64,000 nucleotides of DNA from contig NC_054559.1 of NCBI RefSeq assembly GCF_017654505.1, forward strand, positions 15,882,370 through 15,946,369. The letters run 5' to 3'. How positions within the stretch are numbered: position 1 is the stretch's first letter; the number at the start of each line of letters is the position of its first letter. This stretch comes from Polyodon spathula (taxonomy: Eukaryota > Chordata > Actinopteri > Acipenseriformes > Polyodontidae). Below, piece by piece: positions 39,771 through 52,300 of this stretch. A program made the translations under genes and the position numbers. A model generated the notes under the pieces. It was not told the DNA's origin. It searched no databases and saw only the letters and a list, made by a program, of their open reading frames with translations.

Positions 39771-40901
39771 ACGTTGTTATATAGCTGATGAAGTTCTATT
39801 CAAAACCAGCGCAAGAGAACTGAAAAACTGTCATCAAGGACGTGTCTCGTCTGATTAATTAAGCATATTGAGATTCCCAACGATTGAGCTATAAATCCAA
39901 TCAGCTGTATCCGCTAGGCACTGTAGCGAGACCAGCGTTTAATTTAGCAAAGGCAGGGTCGCATTGCATCTAGATCCCGAAGCGCTTGATAAATGTTTGC
40001 AAACGCATTCCACTGCGCAGCAGAGAACCTCTTTCTGAAACGCAGGTTATGCACCAAGTCTTTAGCTCCTAATTGGGTTACAATGCGCATACTGGAGAAT
40101 AAACGATGCTATTTATAGAGCACGAACCCTGAGATGAGCAGAAGACCGACAGCGCTTTAAGTGTTATATCTTTGGTGCGGAAACATACCCGCCTTGTGTA
40201 ATTTACGCAATTATTATTTTTTTTTTGTTTGTTTGTTTTTAAAGAATACAGCTGTATTTGTATCTTATAGAATATCTTCCTTTAGACGGCAGCTGCACGC
40301 TTCGTAACCCTCCTCCGACACGTCAATGTAGCCGAAACGCTCCTATCCACCAGAGTCCAAGACAGACTACTGTACTTAAACTTGGAACCCCCACAGTGCA
40401 GTACCACTTCTAGCCGCTATGAGTCTCCGCGGGAACGAGGGGTGATGAAGGATGAAACGTGATTTGAGATTCACTCCGTGCCTCTATGAACCAAAGCATT
40501 CGTGTAAATCTTTACATCTCGCTTTCCCTTTAAATTTCAAGACCTCACTGATAGTGCAATTATATAATAGCATACCAATTTCAACAAGCGCCTTGTGCGC
40601 ACCACACAGTCACGAGCATGCAGACTGCATTGCTCGTTTTTTTAAACTGTGTGGAATGAAACGCGCAGTTCTGCTTTTTTTTTTCTGTGAGAGCTTCTCA
40701 TAAATCGAAAGAATGTACTGTGCGTGATATATCTGAATTACGGTTACACGTTTAACGCGAGCTGTGGTAAGTCTTCTCAACAGTGCACAGTTTAAATATA
40801 GCGGAAAGACTTCGTTTTATCCTGTTCGCTTCTCATTCCAAAGCACGGTGTGTATTACATATAGGCTTTACCTGCACTGCAATTCTATACAAGACAATGC
40901 C

Positions 40902-40902
<1 letters not shown>

Positions 40903-40961
<59 letters not shown>
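40903..40961. repeat. (GA)n microsatellite
   Basis: About 29 pure GA units. Confidence 0.97.
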
Positions 40962-40965
<4 letters not shown>

Positions 40966-41798
40966 CAGTTTGCAGGGGAAAAGAAAGACATGCAAGCTTG
41001 CGTACATGCAACGTGACCTTATTCACAATATGAAAAGAGAATGACTTTTCAGACATGTTTTTTTTATTTATTTTTTTTGGTCAAAATTTCTATTTTCATT
41101 ACATGTTTTGGATGTCTTTTTTATTATTAATTTGAGATTATAAATGTACGATACAAGAGCGCCCCTTAGCGGTTTAGTGAACGCTACAAATAAATAAATA
41201 AATACATTGGCGTCATTAGTTCCTGCAGTTGTTTTTTGTTTTGCTGGGTTTTTTTTTTACCTTCAATGTCACAAATCGTAGGTGCAGATTTGCATGTTGG
41301 AAGGCTTGGCATGTCGTGAATTCTGGCACCGAGGGCTACGGGTTTCCTCCATAAAGCTCTCCAGAGAGAAGTTCTTGTATCCGGCAAGCACTCCCGATCA
41401 GACCCCGCAACGCCACCAACTAACCAAGTAGGAAAGTATTCTAACTTGATCTACAATGGACACAAAACGCAGTGAACCAGATTCCCAATAATGAAACAGA
41501 CCACAAAATAAACCCACCTCAGTTTACTTCATCAATTAAAGGTATCTTCTTCCTTAATCAATCGGTTTTTAAATCATATTTCGTTTTCTTTTTTTAATCG
41601 GATTTTATTTTGCCACCGTCGTAAAGGCTGTTTTATTAGGTAGAAAGAAAGACTACATGCGTCGGTCTTTGCTCACATGATCCTAACACGAGTTTCCTTG
41701 CAGGTAAAAAAAAAAAAAAATAAGCGGCTACATTTACAAGGGTTGAAAGATAACGAATTACATTCGGGCGTTTTGCTTTTCGTCACAGTTATCTGTAC

Positions 41799-41799
41799 A

Positions 41800-41868
<69 letters not shown>

Positions 41869-41869
41869 C
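41799..41869. repeat. (AAT)n microsatellite
   Basis: About 23 pure AAT/ATA units. The poly-Asn frame here is an artefact. Confidence 0.97.
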
Positions 41870-42105
41870 ATTCACTCACTACTGGAATTCCGAATTAAAA
41901 TACGGATCTAACTCAAGCGCCCCAGTTATATCGGTTCTTTCTCAATTCCCAAATATAATTCTATATGATAAGTCTTGATTGAAAAAAAAAGAATTGTACA
42001 AAAACAATACATTCAACACTAGCGTCAAAAAGGAAACGTGCAAACGTTAAGTAAAACTGTACTGTAATTTTAAAAATGCATGTCTATTTAATGGAGTATA
42101 CTTAC

Positions 42106-42480
42106 AGCATCTCCTTCCCACATAGCTCCGAGATTGTAGAGTGAGATGACATTGCAACAGTGTTTTCCGATACGCAGTGGAGTGATAGATACGAACAGTT
42201 ATTCCAACTGAAGAATCAATCCTCAGAACTTCTATCACCCAAAAAAACACGCGCAGAGGACTGGCAGATTAATCGAGCTCTCCTGTCCTTTAGCGCTGTT
42301 TCAAATTTGCCACGATCGTTCTCTTTCCTTTCAAACCTAGCACCCGCGAGCTCTGTGCAACCCCCTCCTGCACAAAGCAACGCTTTACAAGCAGAATGTT
42401 AATGAATCAACCAGGAGTTCATTAAAATGAGGATTCTGCAGCACAACTCCGGGATAGCGTGAACCTACTCCCTGTCTCCC
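42106..42480 (-). other. GRIN2A: Candidate GRIN2A 5' untranslated exon
   Basis: Minus-strand GATGCT followed by GTAAGT at 42105-42100 is a good splice donor. The acceptor of the first coding exon (38968) needs an upstream non-coding exon, and this is the best donor seen between that acceptor and the CpG-containing region near 44.35 kb. No long ATG-initiated frame covers it, as expected for a 5' UTR. The exon's 5' limit is not visible; 42480 is an arbitrary outer bound just before a GA/CT-rich tract. Known: mammalian GRIN2A has a long, multi-exon 5' UTR. The link to the coding exon is inferred. Confidence 0.35.
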
Positions 42481-44070
42481 TCTCTCACTCTGTCTCACTC
42501 TCTCTCACTCTCTCTGGTACTCTGCATTCCTCCAAGCTCGTTGAAATGTGAGGGGCTCGGTCTGTATCACATCCTTAAGGTGACAAGTAGAATTACAGCT
42601 TCTTGCAAAAAAAAAAAAGGAAACCTCAAAATTTCAGTAACAAAAAAAATAGAGTAATAGAATTCAACCACTGTGACCAAGGAACTTGAATTCGAATAGG
42701 GCAAACGTAATGCAATTAAATGCAATTAGTTATACAGTAAATCACACGTCTGTATTCACGCCTCCCTTGTTTTACTCGGTCAATTTGTTCAATGCATTGA
42801 CAATCCCAGTCGTCCATGGCATATATCGATTATATAGGCCTATTATTAGTTAAAAGGTGCATAAGAATAATAATAATTATAATGATACATTGGGGAAAAC
42901 CCCTATTGGCGCCATACACTGCTAACTGAAGGTTTGTGAAGTTATCACTAATATAATTCAAATGCTTTATATCAAGAAGGTTAAAAAAATAATGCATCGA
43001 ATAAATAATAATGAATTGTAAGCGGTCACTTTATGATGCCCGGTTTAAACTGCCTCTTGATCCCGTGGCGTTGCTTTATGGTTTTATATATTCTGAATCG
43101 GTATGTGAAATCATCGTTGGCAGATTTATTTTCTGGACTGGTTCAATCAAAGGTATTAAGTACTGTGAGTTTAATTCTGGGGACATAGCAGTGATCAAAC
43201 AGTTTGACACATTCACAGCACGGGCACAGTGATAGCGCCTTCTCACAATCACAACGGGCGAAGCAATGTCGTGAACTCTGTCTCAGGATGCCTTCTTATT
43301 CTGCTATTGGAACTGCGCAAAAACGATCCAACGGGTCACACACTGACGTGCAGGGCAGCTGAGTCAGGTACTGAACACGGAAAAACAAACAAAGGCACAC
43401 ACGCAAAGGATTGTCCTCTCGGGATAGGGTCTCGTTCCATGAAATCATAAGCCTTAAGTTGTCATAACATCGTTCGTTTTATTGCTTTTTTAAATTGGAG
43501 CATCATCAAGAATTTATAATAACAGTGAAATAATATCGCACACAGTATTATTGTACACTGGACTTGCATTGCTAGCGGTCCTGTGTGTTTTCAGTAGATT
43601 TCTTCAGAGTACCCCATTCCATTTTTCCCATCTCCTGTTGACTATCATGGCCACAGATCGTCGCACGATTGAAAATGAACTCAACTATTTATTTGGCAAC
43701 ACGCTAGTTCAGAAACTAGCAAGTGAAGCATGCAAATGATGGCTCTGGGCATGTTGAACCGCAACGACGAGACTGGCTTGATATGTGCATTTATGTAGTT
43801 ATTCATTTTGTGACAACACGGGAAGGAAACAAGGTAAATAAAACAAGCCATCAGAACACAAAACGATCTACTTTACTATAACTGCATCATGCAAAGCTCG
43901 AGATTCAAAACCTGATTTGTATTCATTCACACACAGCTTTCCTGTAAGAATGACTCGTATTGTTTGATCGTGCTTTGTCTTGCACTCTTGCAATTCAATC
44001 ACACTTCAAACAGAATTGTAATGCTATTGTAGCGTTTTACTATACTCTGCACTCTGCATCTGTGTGTAAT

Positions 44071-44094
44071 ATACACACACACACACACACACAC
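44071..44094. repeat. (CA)n microsatellite
   Basis: About 12 AC units. Confidence 0.95.
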
Positions 44095-44339
44095 AGATGT
44101 GCTGTGAGTGCCCTGGATCATACATGAGGTAACGATGGATACACATTTGTTAGAAATCAGACGGTCTGCTATACTTGGCTCCTTGGATCGTAGACTTTAA
44201 CAAGCGTACTTTGTTTTATCAACTAATGTATTGATAATTTATTCAAAGCTATGTGGTAATATGTAATAATAATAACTACAGAACACGTGCTTTGAGGTTC
44301 ACATTTGCATAGCTAAAAAACACAAATGTTGCAAATACG

Positions 44340-44430
44340 GCGCGTTAGTGCGGCCGCTGTCCGTTCAGCACCTCGCGTCTGCAGCGGGGCGGCTGAATTG
44401 AGCGGGGAGGAGTGGCGCTGGGTGGGAAAT
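44340..44430. promoter_or_regulatory. CpG-containing promoter-like segment with a GC box, between GRIN2A and ATF7IP2
   Basis: This short stretch is much richer in CpG than its AT-rich surroundings. It contains GCGGCCGC (44350-44357), a GC box GGGGCGG (44386-44392), and TTCAGCACC (44364-44372), which equals the left half of the REST/NRSF RE1 motif. The right RE1 half is not recognisable at standard spacing. Position upstream of the putative GRIN2A UTR exon suggests a distal promoter or enhancer. This is inference from composition and position only. Confidence 0.3.
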
Positions 44431-47400
44431 TACTGAGGGCATGCTATGTGTTCTTTGTTAGAACACATTCTGGAATGTACTGACTAAACAGATGGTAGTG
44501 CATTTCATATTAATCTAATAGCTTAGATGAAACCATGGTTCATTGTTAACACAAATTGATACGTATGGAACACCCAGCGGCCCTAATTTACCACCAACAT
44601 TCATGCATCTTTTGGGACACGGTGTGATGCATTAGCAGTCGATTCGATTCGTCTTGCAGCCTATTCCACAGTGCCTAGGTCTTTGTCTAGTCCCCCAGAT
44701 TGATCTTCTAAAATCATTCAGAATTCCCAATTCAATAGTTCAGAGACTGATCAAGGATGCCCATGGGCTAGTTTAAAACAGTAAATCACACGTTTAACAC
44801 ACTGAAGCATTAGTTTAGATATGGATATATGTGTGCACGATAAATAAGAGTAATTTCTATATTTAATACATAATTTTATATCAGCTACTCCTTATTACAA
44901 AACACTTACCTTCAGTACTGTTTTCAGTTTAACGCAATACAATTGTAATTAATATGCTTTAAACAGCTAATGGTCCATTAAACTTTTCTGTGCCTATGTT
45001 ATCGGCATCTTAAATGCAAGATCTGCCAGTTTGAAATGTTTAATTTTATTTTGACTTAAATCGAGTTGATGTAATAAAAGCGTGCGTTTCTTTTTGTACA
45101 GAGATCCCTTTATATATTTTTCTGACAGTGGATTCCACCTATCCGATTAGTAAAGAGTTACAGCTGTGGGCAGATGTTTAGCCTCAACTAGAATTTTAGG
45201 ATTGGGATACAAAATTATATTACAAAAGTCTGCAGGAAGCCATAATAGTAGTGTTTAATATTAGATTTCGAAATGTGCATTTTTCAATATGTCAGTTTTA
45301 AGGAAACTGCAAAGTGGTGTGTAATTGAATACATTAACGTAACATTATTCAGCAGGTTTCATTCGACTTTATGAAGCAAAATGTGTTCATTCCATTGAGT
45401 GATGCAACACTTTTGGCCGTGTGGGATAGTGTCATTATCGGTCTAAATTGTTCCAGTCAGTTAAACCAATTACCAGGATCAAGTGTTTGGTTAGCTGCAA
45501 TCAGGATTAGGTTAGTACAGATTTTGCACGATTTTCTACTCCTCATTTCAGTCCACTTGATGTGCACATCAAGTACCTGTGAGCTTTCTCCACTGTCTAT
45601 TTATTCAACCATCACCTCAGCGTTCTACAGCACTGCACACCTGCTCCCATCTCCCTTTCACATTCTGTTGAAGGTGCACGGGAAGCGTTCCAATAATGCA
45701 AGAATCCCATCTGTAATTCAATTACATTAACAAGATGTGAGGCTGAAACGTTATGAGCTCATGCATGCTCTATGCATGTCTGCACCATGGCAACATTGCA
45801 TACTGGGAGCAATGCAGCATCTACCTGGACTGTGTCATGAAGTGTTAGAATTGGGTGATAACATAGGAAAGAGAAGATGTACTGTAAAAACGTGACTGTC
45901 CGAACCCCTCTGTTATCCGAACAGGCCCCCAGCTACCCTGTCCTGTTGTGTGTTGTGCTCTTCTGTCCTGCTAGTCCCTCCTCAATCTCTGTATTTACAG
46001 AACAGTCCACTACTCTGTGTGATATATCCACAGTTAAAGGGGTTGAATGAAGTCATTTTTAAATACATGGTTTGTCGGCACGTCTTGTTCCGTTGAAGGC
46101 GCTTCACATCTCTTTTCCATTGTTGTTATTTACTTGGCTAATCTACCAAGCTTATAAAGTGTTCCAAAGCACTCCAATAACAGTCACGTAAATTTCTCTT
46201 TGTTATCAGTGTTGCCTAAAACTATTTTCAGATTGTAATCCTATTTTCCACTGTCGACAAAGAAGCACTTATTGTCCAGCAGACTAAGATGGTGTTATTA
46301 ACTGTTATAATAACTACAAAACGTAAAGCAGCAATAATGTGGATAGCACAGCAAACAGCTGAACACTATTGACCTGCATATTGATTTTTGCAATGCACTT
46401 GTACCAGAGTGATGTTACGTGCATAGTCGAGAACAAAGTGGCAATGAAGACTTTGCTGACTCACATGTAATACAAGTCCACGATTATATACATTCCCGTT
46501 CTGGAACACATCATTGTACAGCACTTGACCGACCTAAAATTGCTTTAATTGTGCCTTAATGGCACTTACTGTCTACTGATTGCACCTTTACATGAATTAT
46601 ATAAAGGGTCTCTATTCACAATGGAAGGGGTGAAGATCATAATGGAAGGGGTGAAGATCAGAGAAACCTGTACTGGCTTAAACTTAAATTGTAAAAACTG
46701 GCTTCAGGGAAAAAAAAAAAACATGACCATTACATTTACGCAATGAGTAATTTACTAGCACAAATAACATTAGAGAGGGACAAATGTACACTGTACTTTA
46801 TAAAGGACTCTCCGCAGTAAATCTGCATGGTATTTCTGCAGAGTTCCCTCATGTTTTACTTATGGTCATACTCTGCATTCACTGTTCCATCGTTTGCCTT
46901 GTTTTTAATATGCTTTACTGTACCTCTCTGGGCTTTACAGTGCTTTCTTATTGTTCCACAAGGCTTAATACACTTTGCAATGGTAAACTTTTAGAAGGGA
47001 AGCTTTTTTTTTTAACTGACATCTTTCTTTCGCCAGTGTTTGAAAGCCTGAGCAGTGATTGATCTCCCGACGGCGTGAATCATTTTCTTACCCACCGGCT
47101 GTGAAGCCGCCACTGTCCCCATTCCATCAAAATGGGCCTCTGTTCCGAACAAGCTCATGTGTGCTTCATTCAGGATGTGGTTCCAGGCAATGTGCAGAGA
47201 GACTGAAATGAAATATTGGATCATTGTGATTGACCAGCTGCCTCGTTTAAAGGGGAATGGATTTTGTTGATTTTTTCAGTGAATGCACAAAAGAACAAAA
47301 AGAACAATGGTTTCTTTCTCCCTGCTGCAGTTTGGAAATGGCCCTCAAGCTACACTTTGGTTTATGAAGTATAGGAGATTAGGATTCTTCTGAGGTTATA

Positions 47401-48837
47401 ATACATTAGAGACATCATAGACTTAAACACCATGATCCACAGAACAAAAAACAATCAACCAACCAATCTTTAATGCATTGATTCCAGTCTTTCAACCTGC
47501 AAGAGATATGCTTGCCTCTTGATATCTGTAAGTGTTGAGCTCTATATCTTTTGGTGAACTGTTTATAGTTGCACTCTCTCACTCTGTTGTTCAAGATTGT
47601 TATTTTGCTTAATGCTGTTTGCTACAATTGCGTTTAAAGAAATCTCTATGGGAGAATTAGAATAAAACCTATTTACTTGATTCAAAGACTTGACTCATTC
47701 TGCCATCTGTTCCGAACAGAGAGTCATCTTATAAATATCGTGCAGCCCTACAACCTACTCTTAACTCATTGCCTGAGAACCGTTAGGGTTCAAGCACATG
47801 ACAATCCATTCCAACCTCTTCAAAGACTTGTCAATTGCCAGCGAGCATGCTATAGGAATTGAAGAACATGTTCTGAAAGACACTGAGACATCCCAGGCTT
47901 AGTGATTCCAAGCTGAGGCATGTCGAAGCTCTGAGGGACAGTGACAAAGGACCAGCCTGATTCTGAGCACTGCATATAGTCTGCTGTGCTTTTGTCTGCA
48001 GGCTCCAGGCAGCACACACACTAAACGGTGCTCTCCAGCTGGACTGTACATGACCTAAACATTGTCATTACTAAACAGCCTCTTCAGTCAAGACAATTAC
48101 AGAGATTCAATCTCAGATGCAATCTCCCTCTAATCTTTCTGATTGATTTTGCTGCTTTAAAAAAAATAAATACATAAAATATATTAAACAGAAGAAAAAA
48201 CCCCTCTAAAATCAGGTATACGTTAAAATTATTATTATTATATACTGTATATTTTTTGCAAGGTGGCATTTTAGTGGTGTGCTCCTGCTGCTGCCCAAGC
48301 CTTGCTTTGCAGCTGCTCTGCAAAAGGCTCACTGTAGGTCTGTATCTACAGCATGTGCCTTCGACCCAGCTGGCTCAGGGCCATACTGAGCTGGGAAGAG
48401 AGAGCCCCAGGGTGACTGGACTGGAGCCATGCTGCTGTAAGGACACAGCTTCTCACTCTGATACAATTTGTAGGGACTGGAGGCAAACTCAAATAGGAGA
48501 CATAAGCTACTGTATTTATTAATTAACTACTGTATGCAGAAAATACATTTCACAGACATGCAGCAGTTGACCTTCCCATTGTTCATCCAAGGCAGTAAGC
48601 TTGGCAGGCTAGCTGCTGCAATCACACTACGGAGTTGAACATAGTAAATCAACACCCCCATGCACCTCTATATTCTGTACAGACAGTTCAGCATTGTCAG
48701 AAGAAAGTTTATAAGCATATAAAACATGACATTACACTTCATGCAGCAGAATCATTATTTCCTGTTCGTTTTACTGGACAGTACCATCTGGGATGTTTTG
48801 CTCCACTACCTGCCTTAATCATAATATAACACTAGGA

Positions 48838-49136
48838 AGCTAGAAAGCTATGGAGCAATGGAGTAGTGGAGCTATGGAGCAGTGGAGTGGTGGAGCTGTG
48901 GAGCTACGAAGCAGTGGAGCGGTGGAGCAGTTGAGCTGTGGAGCTGTGGAACAGAGGAGCAGTTGAGCTGTGGAGCTGTGGAGCTATGGAGCAATGGAGC
49001 GGTGGAACAGTTGATCTGTGGAACTGTGGAACGGTGGAGCAGTTGAGCTGTGGAGCTGTGGAGCTGTGGAGCAGTTGAGCTGTGGAGCTATGGAGCAATG
49101 GAGCGGTGGAGCTGTGGAGCTATGGAGCAATTGAAC
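48838..49136. repeat. Degenerate 8-9-bp tandem array (GGAGCTGTG / GGAGCAGTT)
   Basis: About 30 short units built on GGAGC followed by TATG, TGTG, AATG, GGTG or AGTT. Longer blocks recur inside the array, for example GAGCTGTGGAGCTATGGAGC at several positions. Confidence 0.95.
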
Positions 49137-49163
49137 TGACTAAAAGTTGTACTCATCTGGTCA

Positions 49164-49166
<3 letters not shown>

Positions 49167-49229
<63 letters not shown>

Positions 49230-49284
49230 GTGTGTGTGTGTGTGTGTGTGTGTGCGTGGGTGTGTGTGTGTGTGTGCGTGTGGG

Positions 49285-49339
<55 letters not shown>

Positions 49340-49340
49340 A
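49167..49340. repeat. Compound (TA)n-(TG)n microsatellite
   Basis: About 25 TA units pass directly into about 60 TG units with GCGTGGG interruptions. Frames here are repeat artefacts. Confidence 0.97.
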
Positions 49341-52300
49341 ATAAGGCTGGACAGGCCGTCCGTATACATCGAATATACAGACACCTTTGTGAGGTGTGAA
49401 GGGCCTTATTGCATTTATAATCTTTTATTAAATATCCTTACTCCAATAAAGCAGTCCCATTTATAAAACTTTGAACTACATACTAAGTTAAGCCAAGTAC
49501 ATTAATTATATTGGAACAAGAAAAGTAAAGTACATCTGTGTTTATGATATTGTGGACATTGAAAAGATACACCAGGAGGCGGAGATGTTCTTTTTTTTTC
49601 CCTGTCACTGACACTGCAGGCACACTGCTTGAGCAGAACAGATGAGAGGAGTAAAAATAAATTCAATGACGTCACGGATTTCAGTCATTTTTCAAGGTCT
49701 GTGTCAGAGGGTTTCTGTGTTTTTTCTGTCACGTTTACAAGCCACTAAAAATATATTATTTTAAGTGACAAAGTCAGTGATGACTGAGTATACAGTATGT
49801 TAAAGTTCATTGAACAGAGTGAATGAGCTGCAATAGAAAGTCTTTGTAAGGGTTCCAATAAATATGTTGTCTCTATGTGTATTAGGATGAATCTTGAAGG
49901 AGCGCTCTGATGAATGGAGAAGGGGATTGCATTTCCTATAGGAAAGTTCCAACAGGGGATAGGGTTCAATGGAGAGGAAATGCAGGACGCATTCCATTCT
50001 GTGAGTGTGCTGTTTCAGCATAATTATTTGAGACAAATGTAAAACAGATGTTCAAAATATAGAATCTGTTGTGCATGTTCAGAGTTAAATGAAGTGTACT
50101 CTACTAGATTAATTGAGACTGCACTTTATTGAATTAGCATGGGTGAAATGGACTGAAAGCTTCTCCTTCATAAACAGTTGAAGGGAATATGGCCAATGAT
50201 TATTTTGTCTGGAAAAATGTGTTGCGATAACTGTGAAGTTTTTGTACCTTGAATAACCAATGAATGTAATGAAATGCAATCATGTACTGGATAGAATTAT
50301 TTGTGAAGAATAGTCTGTCTGTAAGGATTTTAAAACTCTTGCTTCCATGACCTGGTAGCTCTTTAGCTTGGCATGTGGCCCCAAATTCACCCATCTTGGA
50401 GTGGCTGGCTTTTCATGACTCGAAGTGCAGCTGTGACCTCGGAGAGATGACAAAACCTTTGTTTCTGCTTAATAAGCTGTTTTGAGCCTATGTACAAACC
50501 ACAATAAAACCAATGGAAACTGGTTCTAAAATCATTTGCTTTTGTTAAAAGTGACATGCTATAACTTTAGGTAAGAGTCACGAAATGCATAATAACACAC
50601 CATTGGAACGCGCTGGCTTTTTCTGATAAACATGCAGTTTGTGTGGGGCAGGGTCCACATGGTTTCAGTTAAACTGCAAAGCTCTTATTGTTTCATCAGC
50701 CTTAGTTCCTTTTCATTATACAACCCATTACTTATGCCTCCCATCTAAATGGTAAAGAAATCATTGAAACTGTCTGTGAACACTGTGTGATTTTCCTGTG
50801 CTTAATGTAAGCTCTGAATCAACACAGGGTTAATGAAGTTTTAAAATCAAGCTGCGCATAGCTGGTGCACATCAGCAGTTTGCAATACCCAGCCTTATCG
50901 TTCGACCTTGTGATGCGTGGGTACAGCGCTGTGCTACCTGTGAGAATTGAGCAAAACTCATTGTTCTTAAATGTAACTTCTTGTTATCTGAGTTTCTGCT
51001 GACATTGGTAAAGTGAAAAGATGCAGATGTAACTTTTAATGTGTTTTGTCTCACACCATGCATCACGAAATTTGGTCAAGGAAATGACGTAAGTTAGCTG
51101 TATATCTGTGCTATACAAAGTCATTTCTTTGCTCAGCTCAGAAACTAACATCTACACTGATGGCTGCTCAGAAACATCTCTGTGCCATGCCGGCTCAGAA
51201 AAAAAGACAACATCTCTAATGCCATGAAAGCTCAGCTTGGCTCAGAAATAAATAACATCTACACTGCTGCCCGCTCAGAACAGCATCAGCTGAGGCGTGC
51301 GTGTGAGATCACTGATGTGTGTGAGATCACTGATGGATCACCTTTGATTTGCTTTGTTCCTGTTTGCATTTTGATCCCTGAATGAACTATTTTGGATTGA
51401 CTTTACCTGAAGAAAACCGGCTTATTATTTTTAAGAAGAAAATCAAATCCCTAACACTGTTATTAATCAATAAACCGAATGCAACTCGAAAAATGTATCA
51501 AAGTAGAATTGTCTGATTCATTAAAATAAATAATAAAGCAATCACAATTCTTTGTTGCATGTCTGTTTACCATTCATACCAGCTTGTGCTAGAAGGTACT
51601 ACAAGCGCCAAAATGATGAGTAATTAGTTTCAGCCTATCTTGATTTGCTGTAGTGCTTTACATACAGGTTCATTGAAATAGCTGACACTGCATTCATTTG
51701 GCACCATTAGACCATGTAAAAATCTTTATAAGGTCTGTAAATATTGTTGAGATTATGAAGTCGTTGATGCATTAGTAATGTGCGTTTGGGGGAAATCTCT
51801 AGTATTGCAGCGTTAGCTAGCTACTGTACTTGGCAGTACATGCTTTCGATGCACAGTACTTTTTGAAAGCAGCCAGTTGATAGTATGGCTTTGCTGTAGT
51901 GCTTTACAGACGGGAACAGTGATTATACACTTGCATGCTTCTTGGGAGCCTGTAGGGCTCTTTCCACCTATAGGAACCCTGCAGCCTGGTTTGGGAAGCT
52001 GCAGTGCATAGAAGAAGCTCCTTAGGTCAGCAGAGCGGTGCATTACTCAAGGCAGCACATGTGGGAACCAAGAGATAGGAACCTGAATACTCAGTACTGT
52101 GCATGCTAAAAGAGCTCCTGTGAACTGAATCTTTAAACTATACAGGATTCAGATAAGCTCACAGAAACATCAGATCTCTCAAAGAATAAAGGGTTGTGCT
52201 CCTGGCAGAAAATAAAAATGTAGCAGTTGTCAATAAGTCAACAATTTGGTAGCCCCCAGACTGGGATCTCGCCTCCCTTCCTTGTCATGGAACATGGTAC

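Larger units (their letters stand above)
38968..42105 (-). other. GRIN2A: Intron upstream of the first GRIN2A coding exon (tentative right end)
   Basis: The acceptor side at 38968 is certain; the donor side at 42105 is proposed. Contents: (TA)n at 39158-39211, a reversed CATGCTTTA element (39440-39590), a SINE (39669-39770), (GA)n at 40903-40961 and (AAT)n at 41799-41869. No gene is seen. Confidence 0.5.

Noticed and set aside
41677..41898. Poly-Asn reading frame
   Set aside because: (AAT)n microsatellite translation.
43551..43739. Frame ending ATDRRTIENELNYLFGNTLV...
   Set aside because: Short, unsupported by splice signals, and no family recognised.
47012..47224. Minus-strand 70-codon frame (NHILNEAHMSLFGTEAHFDG...)
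   Set aside because: Looks mildly protein-like but has no recognisable family, flanking splice sites or continuation. It overlaps the end of a dispersed repeat.
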